A stretch of 64,000 bases of DNA from an uncultured Holdemania sp. Lineage in GTDB: Bacteria; Bacillota_I; Bacilli_A; Erysipelotrichales; Erysipelotrichaceae. The position numbers were made by a program, and so were the translations under genes. The notes beneath the pieces were generated by a model. The model did no database searches, was not told where the DNA came from, and worked only from the letters and a program-made list of their open reading frames with translations. Below are positions 40,569 through 50,110 of this stretch, piece after piece; the first letter of the stretch is position 1, and each line of letters begins with the position of its first letter. The DNA is taken from assembly GCA_904395815.1 (NCBI GenBank), contig CAJFOC010000035.1, forward strand, positions 1 to 64,000, written 5' to 3'.

Positions 40569-41849
40569 ATGTTTATCGATCGTGTAAAAATGAAACTGAA
40601 AGCCGGCAGCGGCGGCAACGGGCTGGTTGCTTTCCGGCGTGAAAAATATGTGCCGCTGGGCGGTCCGGCCGGCGGTGACGGCGGTCGGGGCGGCGATATT
40701 CTTTTTGAAGCTGACAGCAACAAATCCACGCTGCTGGATCTGCGGTATTCCAAGCAGCTGAGCGCGGAAAACGGCGGCGTCGGCAAACCGAAGAAAATGC
40801 ATGGCGCCGATGGCAAGGATATCATCGTCAAGGTGCCGTTGGGAACGCTGGTTCGGGATCTGAGTACAGGCGGTCTGATTGCTGATCTGACCCAGCCCGG
40901 ACAGCGGGCAGTCATTGCCAAAGGCGGCAAGGGCGGTCGGGGAAACTGGCATTTTGCCTCCAGCCGCAATCCGGCTCCGGATTTCTGCGAACCGGGCGAG
41001 GCGGGCGAATCCCGGGAAGTACAGGTTGAACTGAAACTTCTGGCGGACGTCGGGCTGGTTGGGTTTCCTTCCGTCGGCAAAAGTACGCTGCTGTCGGTCG
41101 TTTCCCGCGCCCGTCCGGAAATCGCGGAATACCCTTTTACAACGCTGACGCCCAATCTTGGCGTAGTTCAGGTGCCGGATGGCCGTTCGTTTGTCATGGC
41201 GGATTTGCCGGGACTGATCGAGGGCGCCAGTGAAGGCCGCGGCCTGGGACATCAGTTTCTGCGGCATATTGAACGCTGCCGGGTGATTGTTCATGTCGTT
41301 GACATGGGCGCGCAGGATGGCCGTGATCCGCTGGAAGATTACCGCATTATCAATCAGGAGCTGCAGCAGTATCAGATGCGTCTTTTGGAGCGTCCGCAGG
41401 TGGTCGTTGCCAACAAGATGGATCTTGACGGCGCTGAGGAAAACCTGAAGCGCTTTCGTGAGGCGTATCCGCAGGTGCCGGTGTATCCGGCGGTCACACT
41501 GATTGCCGAGGGGCTGGATGAGATGCTTTACAAGGTCGCGGATCTGGTTGCGCAGACGCCGGAATTTCCGCTTGTGGATCAGGCGGAACAGGAAGAGGGC
41601 GTTCTGTACAAATTTGTTCCGAAAGCTCCGGAATTCACTGTTACCAATCTGGGCAATCATCAGTGGAAACTGGAAGGAAAACGCCTGGAAAAGCTGATCA
41701 AAATGACCGATTTCGGCGAACAGGCGCAGGTGTACCGGTTCGCGCAGACGCTGCGGCGGATGGGCGTGGATGACGAACTGAGAAAAAGAGGAGCACAGGA
41801 TGGAGATCTCGTGATGATCGATGATTTCCAGTTTGAATTTGTTGAGTAA
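40569..41849 (+). CDS. obgE: Obg family GTPase CgtA/ObgE
   Basis: A 426-residue GTPase in ribosome assembly and stress control. The Gly-rich Obg domain (about 1-158: GSGGNGLVAFRREKYVPLGGP) precedes the G domain with G1 GFPSVGKSTL, G3 DLPGLIEGA and G4 NKMDL, and a C-terminal OCT domain (about 345-425). Complete length. It follows rpmA as in Bacillus, without spo0B between them. Confidence 0.97.
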   Translation: MFIDRVKMKLKAGSGGNGLVAFRREKYVPLGGPAGGDGGRGGDILFEADSNKSTLLDLRYSKQLSAENGGVGKPKKMHGADGKDIIVKVPLGTLVRDLSTGGLIADLTQPGQRAVIAKGGKGGRGNWHFASSRNPAPDFCEPGEAGESREVQVELKLLADVGLVGFPSVGKSTLLSVVSRARPEIAEYPFTTLTPNLGVVQVPDGRSFVMADLPGLIEGASEGRGLGHQFLRHIERCRVIVHVVDMGAQDGRDPLEDYRIINQELQQYQMRLLERPQVVVANKMDLDGAEENLKRFREAYPQVPVYPAVTLIAEGLDEMLYKVADLVAQTPEFPLVDQAEQEEGVLYKFVPKAPEFTVTNLGNHQWKLEGKRLEKLIKMTDFGEQAQVYRFAQTLRRMGVDDELRKRGAQDGDLVMIDDFQFEFVE

Positions 41850-41870
41850 TGATGAGAAGGCTCTGATCAG

Positions 41871-41927
41871 GATTTCCAAATGACAAAGGCCGGATGGTTT
41901 CTGTCTTTGGAAATCTTTTGTTTTTTG
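41871..41927 (+). terminator. terminator after obg
   Basis: GATTTCCAAA pairs with TTTGGAAATC over a 25-base loop that contains a GACA/TGTC sub-stem; TTTTGTTTTTT follows. Confidence 0.8.
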
Positions 41928-41974
41928 CCGCAGATCGTATCGGGCTGACAGAGACAGGGAGCGGGGAAAGATCG

Positions 41975-42003
41975 TTTCTTTATGACGAAAACTGTGTTAG
42001 AAT
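41975..42003 (+). promoter_or_regulatory. extended -10 promoter for ruvAB
   Basis: TAGAAT (41998-42003) preceded by TGT in extended -10 form; the -35 region (TTTCTT) is a poor match. Confidence 0.45.
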
Positions 42004-42020
42004 ACTGAACAGGTGATAAC

Positions 42021-42599
42021 ATGATTGCAATGGTAAAGGGGACCGTGTTCGCGTTGGGATCGGACTGGCTGATCGTCGAGAATCACGGGATCGGATACAA
42101 GATTTTTTTTGCCCGTCCGGAATCGCTTCGACTGAATCAGCAGGTGTGTATTTATACCTACCAGTATGTGCGCGAGGATGATCTCAGCCTGTTTGGTTTT
42201 TCTTCCATGGAGGAACAGGATCTGTTTGTCAAATTGCTTTCGGTGAAAGGGCTGGGACCGAAAACGGTCATGAATATGCTGTCGGCCGCTACGTATTCGC
42301 AGCTGGTGATGATGATTGAACAGGGCGATGTGGCGGCGCTGAAAAAAATGCCGGGGATCGGCGCCAAAACGGCATCGCAGATCATTCTGGATCTGAAGGG
42401 CAAGCTGGTGCGCGAAGAAAGCGACAGTCCGGCATCAGAACCGGCCATTGCGGATGCAATGGAAGCGCTGAAAGCGCTGGGCTACAAGCAGAGCGAACTG
42501 AGCGGACTGGGAAAGGTGATGCGGGAGCATCCCAACCAGAGCAGCGACGAGTATGTCCGGCTGGGTTTGCAGTATCTGCTGCAGAGAAAGAGAGGGTAA
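42021..42599 (+). CDS. ruvA: Holliday junction branch-migration protein RuvA
   Basis: A 192-residue DNA-binding subunit. The N-terminal OB-fold contains GIGYKIFFARPESL; the helix-hairpin-helix regions show LLSVKGLGPKTVMNML and LKKMPGIGAKTASQIILDLK; the C-terminal domain (about 145-192) contacts RuvB. AGGTGAT precedes the ATG. No RuvC is nearby; Firmicutes use RecU. No LexA-type box is seen at its promoter. Confidence 0.97.
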   Translation: MIAMVKGTVFALGSDWLIVENHGIGYKIFFARPESLRLNQQVCIYTYQYVREDDLSLFGFSSMEEQDLFVKLLSVKGLGPKTVMNMLSAATYSQLVMMIEQGDVAALKKMPGIGAKTASQIILDLKGKLVREESDSPASEPAIADAMEALKALGYKQSELSGLGKVMREHPNQSSDEYVRLGLQYLLQRKRG

Positions 42600-42602
42600 G
42601 CG

Positions 42603-43613
42603 ATGGAGGAAGATCGGCTGCTTTCCGCGCTGGCGGAAAAAGGAGAGGACGAAGCGTCTCTGCGTCCGCAGCGGCTGGCGGAATACATTGGTCAGGACAG
42701 TCTGAAAGAAAATCTGAAGGTCTTCATCCAGGCGGCGCTGCAGCGCAATGAAACGCTGGATCATGTGCTGCTGTACGGTCCTCCGGGACTGGGGAAGACA
42801 ACGCTGGCCTACATCCTGGCCAACGAGATGGGCGGCAAGGTACGGACTGCCAGCGGTCCCAGCATCGAACGCAGCGGGGATCTGGCGGCCATACTGTCCA
42901 CACTGGAGCCGGGCGACGTTCTGTTTATTGATGAGATTCACCGTCTGCCTAAAGTGGTGGAGGAAGTGCTGTATCCGGCGATGGAAGATTTCTGCATCGA
43001 CATTGTTGTCGGCAAGGATGCCGGCGTGCGTTCCATCCGACTGGATCTGCCTCCGTTTACGCTGGTCGGCGCGACGACCCGGGCCGGGGATCTGACTGCA
43101 CCGCTGCGGGATCGGTTCGGCATTGTTTCCAAACTGGAATATTACAATGAAGATCAGCTTTCACAGATCGTGGCCCGGACTTCCCGGGTGCTGAATGTGG
43201 AGGCGGTTCCGGAGGCGGTCAGTGAAATCGCCAAGCGTTCCCGGGGAACGCCGCGGATTGCCAACAGGCTGCTGCGGCGGGTCAGAGACTTTGCCCAGGT
43301 TCTCAATGACGGGGTGATTTCCCTGCCGGTAGCGCAGACAGCGCTGAACCGGCTGAAGGTCGATTCCCTGGGACTGGATGAGGTGGATATCCGTTATCTG
43401 CGCGGTATCATCGAACGCTTCAAGGGGGGGCCGGTCGGACTGGAAGCCCTGGCCAGCAGCATATCGGAAGAACCGATGACGCTGGAGGATGTGTATGAAC
43501 CGTATCTGATTCAGATCGGATTCATCAACCGGACTTCCCGCGGACGGGTGGCGACGCCCAAAGCCTACGAACATCTGAAGATTGCCTATCACGATCGGCT
43601 GTTTGACCTGTAA
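42603..43613 (+). CDS. ruvB: Holliday junction branch-migration helicase RuvB
   Basis: A 336-residue AAA+ motor. Key motifs are [23 protein letters not shown], the sensor [20 protein letters not shown] and the C-terminal winged helix ([17 protein letters not shown]). It forms hexameric rings on either side of RuvA-bound junctions. It begins three bases after ruvA and ends before a bidirectional terminator. Confidence 0.98.
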   Translation: MEEDRLLSALAEKGEDEASLRPQRLAEYIGQDSLKENLKVFIQAALQRNETLDHVLLYGPPGLGKTTLAYILANEMGGKVRTASGPSIERSGDLAAILSTLEPGDVLFIDEIHRLPKVVEEVLYPAMEDFCIDIVVGKDAGVRSIRLDLPPFTLVGATTRAGDLTAPLRDRFGIVSKLEYYNEDQLSQIVARTSRVLNVEAVPEAVSEIAKRSRGTPRIANRLLRRVRDFAQVLNDGVISLPVAQTALNRLKVDSLGLDEVDIRYLRGIIERFKGGPVGLEALASSISEEPMTLEDVYEPYLIQIGFINRTSRGRVATPKAYEHLKIAYHDRLFDL

Positions 43614-43645
43614 CAGGCGGAGGATCGGATATTAAAAGATAAAAA

Positions 43646-43702
43646 AAACAGCGGCGGCCGACAGAGATCCTGACTGGGATCTTTGTCTGACCGCCGCTGT
43701 TT
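43646..43702. terminator. bidirectional terminator between ruvB and SRAP gene
   Basis: A 12-bp outer stem, AAACAGCGGCGG / CCGCCGCTGTTT, encloses an inner GACAGAGATCC / GGATCTTTGTC hairpin, with an A-run on the plus-strand 5' side (T-run on the reverse). Confidence 0.88.
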
Positions 43703-44270
43703 ACTGAGCGGGCTGGATCTGCATAGCCGGTTGGGAATATCGCGGCAGCGGATGGCGCAGATAGGCGACAGCCTGATCTTCATACAGGATGACCGGCATT
43801 CGCTCATGGATCCCGGCCAGCTGCCTGCTGGCAGGCTGGGTCATGATCACAAAGCGCGGATCCTGCGGTAAGCCGGCATAAAAGCCTGCCATTGCGAACA
43901 TTTTTCGCTCTGGCAATGTGATCAGCAGCTTCTGCCGGGTCGTTTTGTCCCATTCATAGTAACCGCAGGCGAAAACGACGCAGCGATGATTCTGAAGGTG
44001 CTCTCTGGACCAGCGGGCGTTGGCGGCCGTTTCGCTGCGGGCGTTGATGATCAGTCCGCTGCCCTGAAAACGGGGCATTCCCCACCGCATGACAGTCAGC
44101 GAAGGCTGTTGCCGCGCATCGAGCAGACAGACCGGGCTTTTCTGCGAGGGAAACACTTCGCCCAGACTCAGGGCATCCCGCTGCCAGTCTTCCGTCGTTT
44201 TTTCCAGCTGCCGCAATAACGCTTTAATCCGCGGATTGTGACCGTCAAAAAACAGGTAACGTCCGCACAT
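43701..44270 (-). CDS. SOS response-associated peptidase (SRAP/HMCES family)
   Basis: A 189-residue protein. After Met removal the catalytic Cys2 heads MCGRY; NARSET, ACGYYEWDK and HERMPVIL are the other active-site blocks. SRAP proteins form a thiazolidine crosslink with abasic sites in single-stranded DNA and protect them. The start is well supported by AAAGGAG. It is reverse-strand downstream of a small conserved gene and near a LexA-like repressor, a plausible damage-response group. Confidence 0.93.
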   Translation of the reverse strand: MCGRYLFFDGHNPRIKALLRQLEKTTEDWQRDALSLGEVFPSQKSPVCLLDARQQPSLTVMRWGMPRFQGSGLIINARSETAANARWSREHLQNHRCVVFACGYYEWDKTTRQKLLITLPERKMFAMAGFYAGLPQDPRFVIMTQPASRQLAGIHERMPVILYEDQAVAYLRHPLPRYSQPAMQIQPAQ

Positions 44271-44287
44271 GGTATCCGCTCCTTTCC

Positions 44288-44313
44288 AAGGCCGGCTTCA
44301 GGCCTTTTTATTT
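44288..44313 (+). terminator. plus-oriented terminator-like hairpin without an obvious gene
   Basis: AAGGCC-GGCTTCA-GGCCTT is followed by TTTATTT on the plus strand. Both flanking genes are on the reverse strand, so it may stop antisense transcription. Confidence 0.5.
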
Positions 44314-44544
44314 CTCGATGAACCAGCGGTTTTCGTCAAAATACAGATACCGGCGCTGACCATGAGAAAACAGGCAGGTATAACGCATTCCAACGCCGCT
44401 GCCATCCAAAGAGGCGGCAGGGCATCGCTGGATGATCTTTTCTATTTTATATTGTACTCCGTTTTGCCATAAAACGGCGGCCGGAATGAAGGTACCGTCC
44501 TTTTCCCATGTTCCGCTGACCCGGACAAACTGTTTTTTCATCAT
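44308..44544 (-). CDS. small conserved protein, function unknown
   Basis: A 78-residue basic soluble protein started at ATG 44544 after AGGGAG; the longer ORF upstream of that ATG overlaps its promoter and is discarded. The sequence has a beta-rich pattern with a GVGMRYTCLFSHGQRRYLYFDE core and a C-terminal NRWFIEK. I recall similar small Firmicutes proteins near lexA, Y-family polymerase or SRAP genes but cannot name a characterised member. It is divergent from the LexA-like repressor and followed by SRAP on the same strand. Confidence 0.75.
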   Translation of the reverse strand: MMKKQFVRVSGTWEKDGTFIPAAVLWQNGVQYKIEKIIQRCPAASLDGSGVGMRYTCLFSHGQRRYLYFDENRWFIEK

Positions 44545-44566
44545 GATCTTCTCCCTTCCTGATTTC

Positions 44567-44595
44567 ATTTTACTTGAAAACAATTCAATTTCAAG
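44567..44595 (-). promoter_or_regulatory. promoter and inverted repeat before the small conserved gene
   Basis: On the reverse strand TTGAAA (44589-44594), 16 bases and TAAAAT (44567-44572). An inverted repeat CTTGAAA / TTTCAAG (44573-44579 and 44589-44595) overlaps the -35 box and spacer and could be an operator. Confidence 0.6.
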
Positions 44596-44637
44596 CTGAA
44601 CATGAAGGAAAATAAAGGAAAGGGCAGGGACTTGAAA

Positions 44638-44651
44638 AAAGTTCGAACTTT
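44638..44651. promoter_or_regulatory. palindrome AAAGTTCGAACTTT, candidate repressor operator
   Basis: A perfect 14-bp palindrome lies just upstream of the repressor gene's -35 box (44655). Its GTTCGAAC centre recalls but does not equal the Bacillus LexA box, which has a four-base gap between CGAAC and GTTCG. It is a likely self-binding site. Confidence 0.55.
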
Positions 44652-44654
44652 CCG

Positions 44655-44683
44655 TTGAAAAAGCTTCCGGCATCCGATACAAT
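44655..44683 (+). promoter_or_regulatory. sigma-A promoter for the LexA/CI-like repressor
   Basis: TTGAAA (44655-44660), a 17-base spacer and TACAAT (44678-44683). Confidence 0.7.
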
Positions 44684-44703
44684 AAACGTAGGTGGTGAGC
44701 GCG

Positions 44704-45318
44704 ATGTTTTTTAAGGAAAACCTGCGATATCTGCGTCGAAAGTATCATATTTCACAGAATGAGCTGGCGGATCAGTTCGGATATAAATCATTCACAACCA
44801 TTCAGAAATGGGAGGATGGGACTTCCATGCCGAAAATGAGCGTTCTGCAGCGGCTGGCGGATTTTTTCAACCTGTCCATCGAGAAGCTGATCAATGAAGA
44901 TCTGACCTGTCAGGAAGGAAGCGGAGAACGGATTCCGGTACTGGGAACGGTCAAAGCGGGATATGATCTGTTTGCCGATCAGGTTGTGGAAGGCTATGAA
45001 TGGGTCAGTGCGGAAGAGGCCCGGGGAGGCGAGTATTTCTATCTGGATGTGGTTGGAGATTCAATGAAAAACGCCCGCATCGAAGAGGGGGACCGCGTCT
45101 ATATCCGGCGTCAGAATTCCGTCGATAACGGTCAGATTGCCGTCGTGCTGCTGGAGAACGATGAAGTAACGCTGAAGCGGGTTTTTTATAAGGACGGCAA
45201 CATGATTCTGCAGCCGGAAAACGACGATTACGAGCCGATCATCATTCCTTTCAAGGATGTTATGGACCGCAAGGTACAGATTCTGGGCCGGCTGATTCAC
45301 AACAAGATTTCCTATTGA
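44704..45318 (+). CDS. LexA/CI-like self-cleaving repressor (XRE HTH plus S24 peptidase)
   Basis: A 204-residue protein started at ATG 44704 after AGGTGG. The N-terminal XRE helix-turn-helix (about 4-62: NLRYLRRKYHISQNELADQFG) replaces the winged helix of true LexA. The C-terminal S24 domain has the Ala85-Gly86 cleavage site in GTVKAGYD, nucleophile Ser120 in VVGDSM and base Lys158 in VTLKRV. RecA-stimulated self-cleavage is the family's rule. It sits beside SRAP and a small gene, so it may be the host's SOS-type regulator or a domesticated phage repressor; no phage genes are nearby. Confidence 0.92.
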   Translation: MFFKENLRYLRRKYHISQNELADQFGYKSFTTIQKWEDGTSMPKMSVLQRLADFFNLSIEKLINEDLTCQEGSGERIPVLGTVKAGYDLFADQVVEGYEWVSAEEARGGEYFYLDVVGDSMKNARIEEGDRVYIRRQNSVDNGQIAVVLLENDEVTLKRVFYKDGNMILQPENDDYEPIIIPFKDVMDRKVQILGRLIHNKISY

Positions 45319-45325
45319 TTCTGAC

Positions 45326-45349
45326 GCCGCCGGAAAGGGCGGCTTTTTT
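45326..45349 (+). terminator. terminator after the repressor gene
   Basis: GCCGCC-GGAAAG-GGCGGC stem is followed by seven T residues. Confidence 0.9.
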
Positions 45350-45374
45350 ATGAATCCGGGGACTGGCGGCGGAC

Positions 45375-46936
<1,562 letters not shown>

Positions 46937-46939
46937 GCC

Positions 46940-47614
46940 ATGAAAGCGCTGATCTGGGATATGGATGGCGTCATTGTGGACAGCGAAAGGGCTTATGAAG
47001 AACGTGACCGGCAATGGTTTGCGCGCAAGGGCATTCAGGTGGATCTGAAGGCGCTGCGTCAGCTGATGGGCTGTACGAATGACCTGTACTGGCAACGCAT
47101 CGCGCAATGGAATCCGCAACAGGACATGGCGCAAGTGCGGCGGGAATATCTTGACGACTGCCGCGCGCATCCGATCGATTATGCGGCCCTTTTCCGCCCG
47201 GCAGTCCGGGATCTGCTGCAAAGCTGCCGTCAGCAGGGAATTCTCAGCGCACTGGCTTCCAGTTCGACAATGGAAACCATCCGGCAGGTGCTGACGGCCT
47301 GCGGACTGGATCAGGCGTTTGATCTGGTTGTCAGCGGAGCGCAGCTTCCCGCCAGCAAGCCGGATCCGGCTATTTTCACTCTGTGCGCCAGAAAACTGAA
47401 TGTCGCGGCGGAGGAGTGCACGGTCATCGAGGATTCCTGCAATGGCGTGATGGCGGGCAAGCGGGCTGGCATGAGGGTGATCGGCTTGCGGGATCCGTTA
47501 TTGGATCAGGATCTGTCCGAGGCGGACAGGGTGATTGAGGATCTGCGGCAGCTGCAGATCCGGCAGAAAGAGCTGATTGTGCTGCCGCTTCAGGAGGTTT
47601 TGTCATGCGGCTGA
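46940..47614 (+). CDS. HAD-superfamily phosphatase, beta-phosphoglucomutase-like
   Basis: A 224-residue enzyme with the nucleophile motif DMDGVIVDSE at the N-terminus, motif II SSSTMETI, the SKPDPAIF loop with catalytic Lys, and motif IV VIEDSCNGVMAGKRAGM. A cap domain spans about 18-85. It may hydrolyse sugar phosphates or other phosphomonoesters; position after glpK suggests glycerol 3-phosphate overflow as one possibility, which is only inference. AGGAGG precedes the ATG. Confidence 0.9.
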   Translation: MKALIWDMDGVIVDSERAYEERDRQWFARKGIQVDLKALRQLMGCTNDLYWQRIAQWNPQQDMAQVRREYLDDCRAHPIDYAALFRPAVRDLLQSCRQQGILSALASSSTMETIRQVLTACGLDQAFDLVVSGAQLPASKPDPAIFTLCARKLNVAAEECTVIEDSCNGVMAGKRAGMRVIGLRDPLLDQDLSEADRVIEDLRQLQIRQKELIVLPLQEVLSCG

Positions 47615-47829
47615 TTCATCATGTCATTTATTTTTTCAGCTGTGTGGTGATCTACATCGTTCTGTTGGCGGCGGAATGCCGGCTGGTCATGCCGCTGGTG
47701 GAATATCTGTTGCCCTCGTCGTGGTTCTGGGTTGGATATGGAATTCTGGCGGTTTTTCTGCTGTTTCCCAACCCGCAGCTGACCTGGCTGGCAGGCAACC
47801 GGATTTCCCGCTGGCTGCGGCCGCGCTGA
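47605..47829 (+). CDS. small membrane protein, function unknown
   Basis: A 74-residue protein with two predicted membrane spans (about 5-25 and 38-58) and a basic C-terminus (NRISRWLRPR). It overlaps the HAD gene by ten bases, yet has a good AGGAGG site (47591-47596) eight bases before its ATG. No family recognised. Its place after the HAD gene suggests cotranscription with glpK. Confidence 0.7.
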   Translation: MRLIHHVIYFFSCVVIYIVLLAAECRLVMPLVEYLLPSSWFWVGYGILAVFLLFPNPQLTWLAGNRISRWLRPR

Positions 47830-47887
47830 ATCAAACTCAAGTTTCATCTTCTTTTCGCATACAGTAGAAAAGAGGTGAAGCTTTTTT

Positions 47888-48967
47888 ATGTTCCATCGAA
47901 AAAACAGATTGCTGCTGCTGGAAATTCTGGTGCTGGTCGCTGTCGGACTGGTGATGATTGCCTCCAGCTCGGTATACTGGGCTGAGCTGAAATACAACAA
48001 TCCCTGGCATTTTGTTCAGCGGCAGGCTCTGTTTGCCATCCTGGGACTGATCGCGATGAATCTGACCAGTCATCTGGATCTGAACAGGCTGCGCGCGTAC
48101 AACAAACCGATACTGGCGCTGTGTTTTATCGCGCTGGTGCTGGTTCTGATTCCCGGACTGGGCGTTCAGCGCAACGGTTCGCGCAGCTGGTTTGGCGTGG
48201 GCAGCTTCCTCGTGCAGCCGTCGGAGTTTTTCAAGCTGGCGCTGATTGTGTCGGTTTCCGATCATCTGGCCGGCAGGGAACGGGTCAAAAGCCTGCGAAA
48301 AGATCTGTGGGTGCCGCTGGTATTGACCGGAGCGGGATTTGCGCTGATCCTGCTGCAGCCGGATTTCGGCAGTGGTCTGGTCATGGTCTGCAGCATTGTG
48401 GTCATCGTGCTGGCGTCCGGCGCGCCGATGCGGTATTTTGTCCGGCTGGCGTTGTTGGGAGGCGTCGGCCTGAGCGGGTTGATTCTGGCGGCTCCCTACC
48501 GGCTGGCGCGGATTACCTCGTTTCTTGATCCGTGGCAGGATCCGCTGGGCAGCGGATTTCAGATCATTCAGTCGCTGTTTGCCATTGCTCCGGGCGGATT
48601 ATTGGGAGCGGGACTGACCCGGTCGATGCAGAAGCATTTTTATCTGCCTGAGCCGCAGACCGATTTTATCTTTGCCATCACGGCGGAAGAGCTGGGGTGG
48701 ATCGGCGGCATGCTGGTGATCCTGGTCTATCTTCTGATCATCGGGGAAGGGGTACGCATTGCCAAGCAGGCCCGCGATCCGTTTCTCTGTTATGTAGCGG
48801 TCGGGATCATCAGTCTGTTTGCCATCCAGGTGATGATCAACCTGGGAGTGGTGGTAGGGTTGTTTCCAGTCACCGGCATCACGCTGCCGCTGATGTCCTA
48901 TGGCGGCAGTTCGCTGGTCATGATCATGGCTTCGCTGGGAATCCTGATGAGCATTGCCAAATCATGA
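47888..48967 (+). CDS. ftsW: peptidoglycan glycosyltransferase FtsW/SpoVE (SEDS family)
   Basis: A 359-residue SEDS protein with about ten membrane spans. The conserved QPSEFFKLALI loop, LQPDFGSGLVM, and GGLLGAGLTRSMQKHFYLPEPQTDFIFAITAEELG block, plus the terminal PVTGITLPLMSYGGSS, are all intact. It polymerises lipid II at the division site with a class B PBP. Being next to murG, murB and divIB, it occupies the spoVE slot of the Bacillus dcw cluster, so a sporulation role is possible. AGGTGA precedes the ATG. Confidence 0.95.
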   Translation: MFHRKNRLLLLEILVLVAVGLVMIASSSVYWAELKYNNPWHFVQRQALFAILGLIAMNLTSHLDLNRLRAYNKPILALCFIALVLVLIPGLGVQRNGSRSWFGVGSFLVQPSEFFKLALIVSVSDHLAGRERVKSLRKDLWVPLVLTGAGFALILLQPDFGSGLVMVCSIVVIVLASGAPMRYFVRLALLGGVGLSGLILAAPYRLARITSFLDPWQDPLGSGFQIIQSLFAIAPGGLLGAGLTRSMQKHFYLPEPQTDFIFAITAEELGWIGGMLVILVYLLIIGEGVRIAKQARDPFLCYVAVGIISLFAIQVMINLGVVVGLFPVTGITLPLMSYGGSSLVMIMASLGILMSIAKS

Positions 48968-48976
48968 AGATGACAG

Positions 48977-49004
48977 TTGGCGGACGGCGGTTCTATGCTA
49001 TAAT
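48977..49004 (+). promoter_or_regulatory. sigma-A promoter for murG-murB-divIB
   Basis: TTGGCG (48977-48982), a 16-base spacer and TATAAT (48999-49004), 25 bases before murG. Confidence 0.65.
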
Positions 49005-49029
49005 ATTTCAGATAAGGGAGTGAAACGCG

Positions 49030-50103
49030 ATGCGCGTACTGATAGCGACAGGCGGAACCGGCGGACATATCTATCCGGCGCTGGCTCTGGCCGATGCCTT
49101 GAAACAAAGAGATCCCGCAGCCGAAATTGTTTTTGTCGGCACGGCGGACCGGATGGAAGCGACGGAAATTCCCCGCGCCGGTTATCCGTTTGAGGCGATT
49201 GGAGCCCGGGGAATGAACGGTTCGGCGGCAGATCGGATGCGGGCTGTACTGTGTCTGATTCAGTCGTTTTTCGAATGCCGGCGAATCGTACAGCGCTGCC
49301 GGCCGGATATCTGCATCGGGTTTGGCAATTATATCAGCGTGCCGGTCATTCTGGCGGCGCATGCCGCTCATGTGCCGACGATGCTGCATGAACAGAATTC
49401 CTATGCGGGAAAGGCCAACCGGTTTCTGGCCCGGTTTGCCGATAAGATCGTCGGCTGTTATCAGGAGAATCTTGATCAGTTCCCGCCGGAGAAAACGCGG
49501 ATTCTGGGCAATCCGCGGGCCAGCGTGGCAGCGGGCGCTCAGCGGGATGAACAGGTGATCCGACAGCTGGGGCTGAATCCGAAACAGCCGTTAGTGGTGA
49601 TTGTGATGGGGTCGCTGGGATCGGACAGCGTCAACGCGGTGATGGTCACCGCGCTGAAAAAGATGGCCGGCAAGCCGTATCAGATACTGTATGTGACAGG
49701 CAAGGCGGCGTATGAACGGATGAAAGGTCAGACGGCGGAAGCGGAAAATATCCGTCTTGTTCCCTATATTGACGGGGTGCGGGTACTGGCTTGCGCCGAT
49801 GCGGCGGTAGTGCGCGGGGGCGCGACAACAGCCGCTGAGATCACGGTGCTGGGATTGCCGTCAATCATCATTCCCAGCCCTTATGTTCCCAATAACCATC
49901 AGGTGCTGAATGCCCGGGCGCTGCAGCAAAGCGGGGCGGCTTTGATGATCGAAGAAAAAGACTTGACAGACGATGAAATAATCGCAAAAATAGAGAGTGT
50001 TGTTTTTGATCCGGTTCGCCAGGAATCCATGCGTCGCGCGGCGAAAAAGCTGGGGCATCCCGATGCGGCCGGCCAGATTCTGGATTGGATTGAGCAGAAA
50101 TAA
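49030..50103 (+). CDS. murG: UDP-N-acetylglucosamine-lipid I GlcNAc transferase
   Basis: A 357-residue GT-B glycosyltransferase at the cytosolic face of the membrane, making lipid II. It opens with ATGGTGGHIYPALALA and contains GFGNYISVP, HEQNSYAGKANR, VVIVMGSLGSDSVN and the donor-site RGGATTAAEI region. Length is normal. Its stop is seven bases before the murB start. Confidence 0.97.
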   Translation: MRVLIATGGTGGHIYPALALADALKQRDPAAEIVFVGTADRMEATEIPRAGYPFEAIGARGMNGSAADRMRAVLCLIQSFFECRRIVQRCRPDICIGFGNYISVPVILAAHAAHVPTMLHEQNSYAGKANRFLARFADKIVGCYQENLDQFPPEKTRILGNPRASVAAGAQRDEQVIRQLGLNPKQPLVVIVMGSLGSDSVNAVMVTALKKMAGKPYQILYVTGKAAYERMKGQTAEAENIRLVPYIDGVRVLACADAAVVRGGATTAAEITVLGLPSIIIPSPYVPNNHQVLNARALQQSGAALMIEEKDLTDDEIIAKIESVVFDPVRQESMRRAAKKLGHPDAAGQILDWIEQK

Positions 50104-50110
50104 AGGTGTG

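Noticed and set aside
44545-44748. N-terminal extension of the small conserved reverse-strand protein
   Set aside because: The extension would cross its own promoter, the inverted repeats and the divergent repressor's start; ATG 44544 has the ribosome site.
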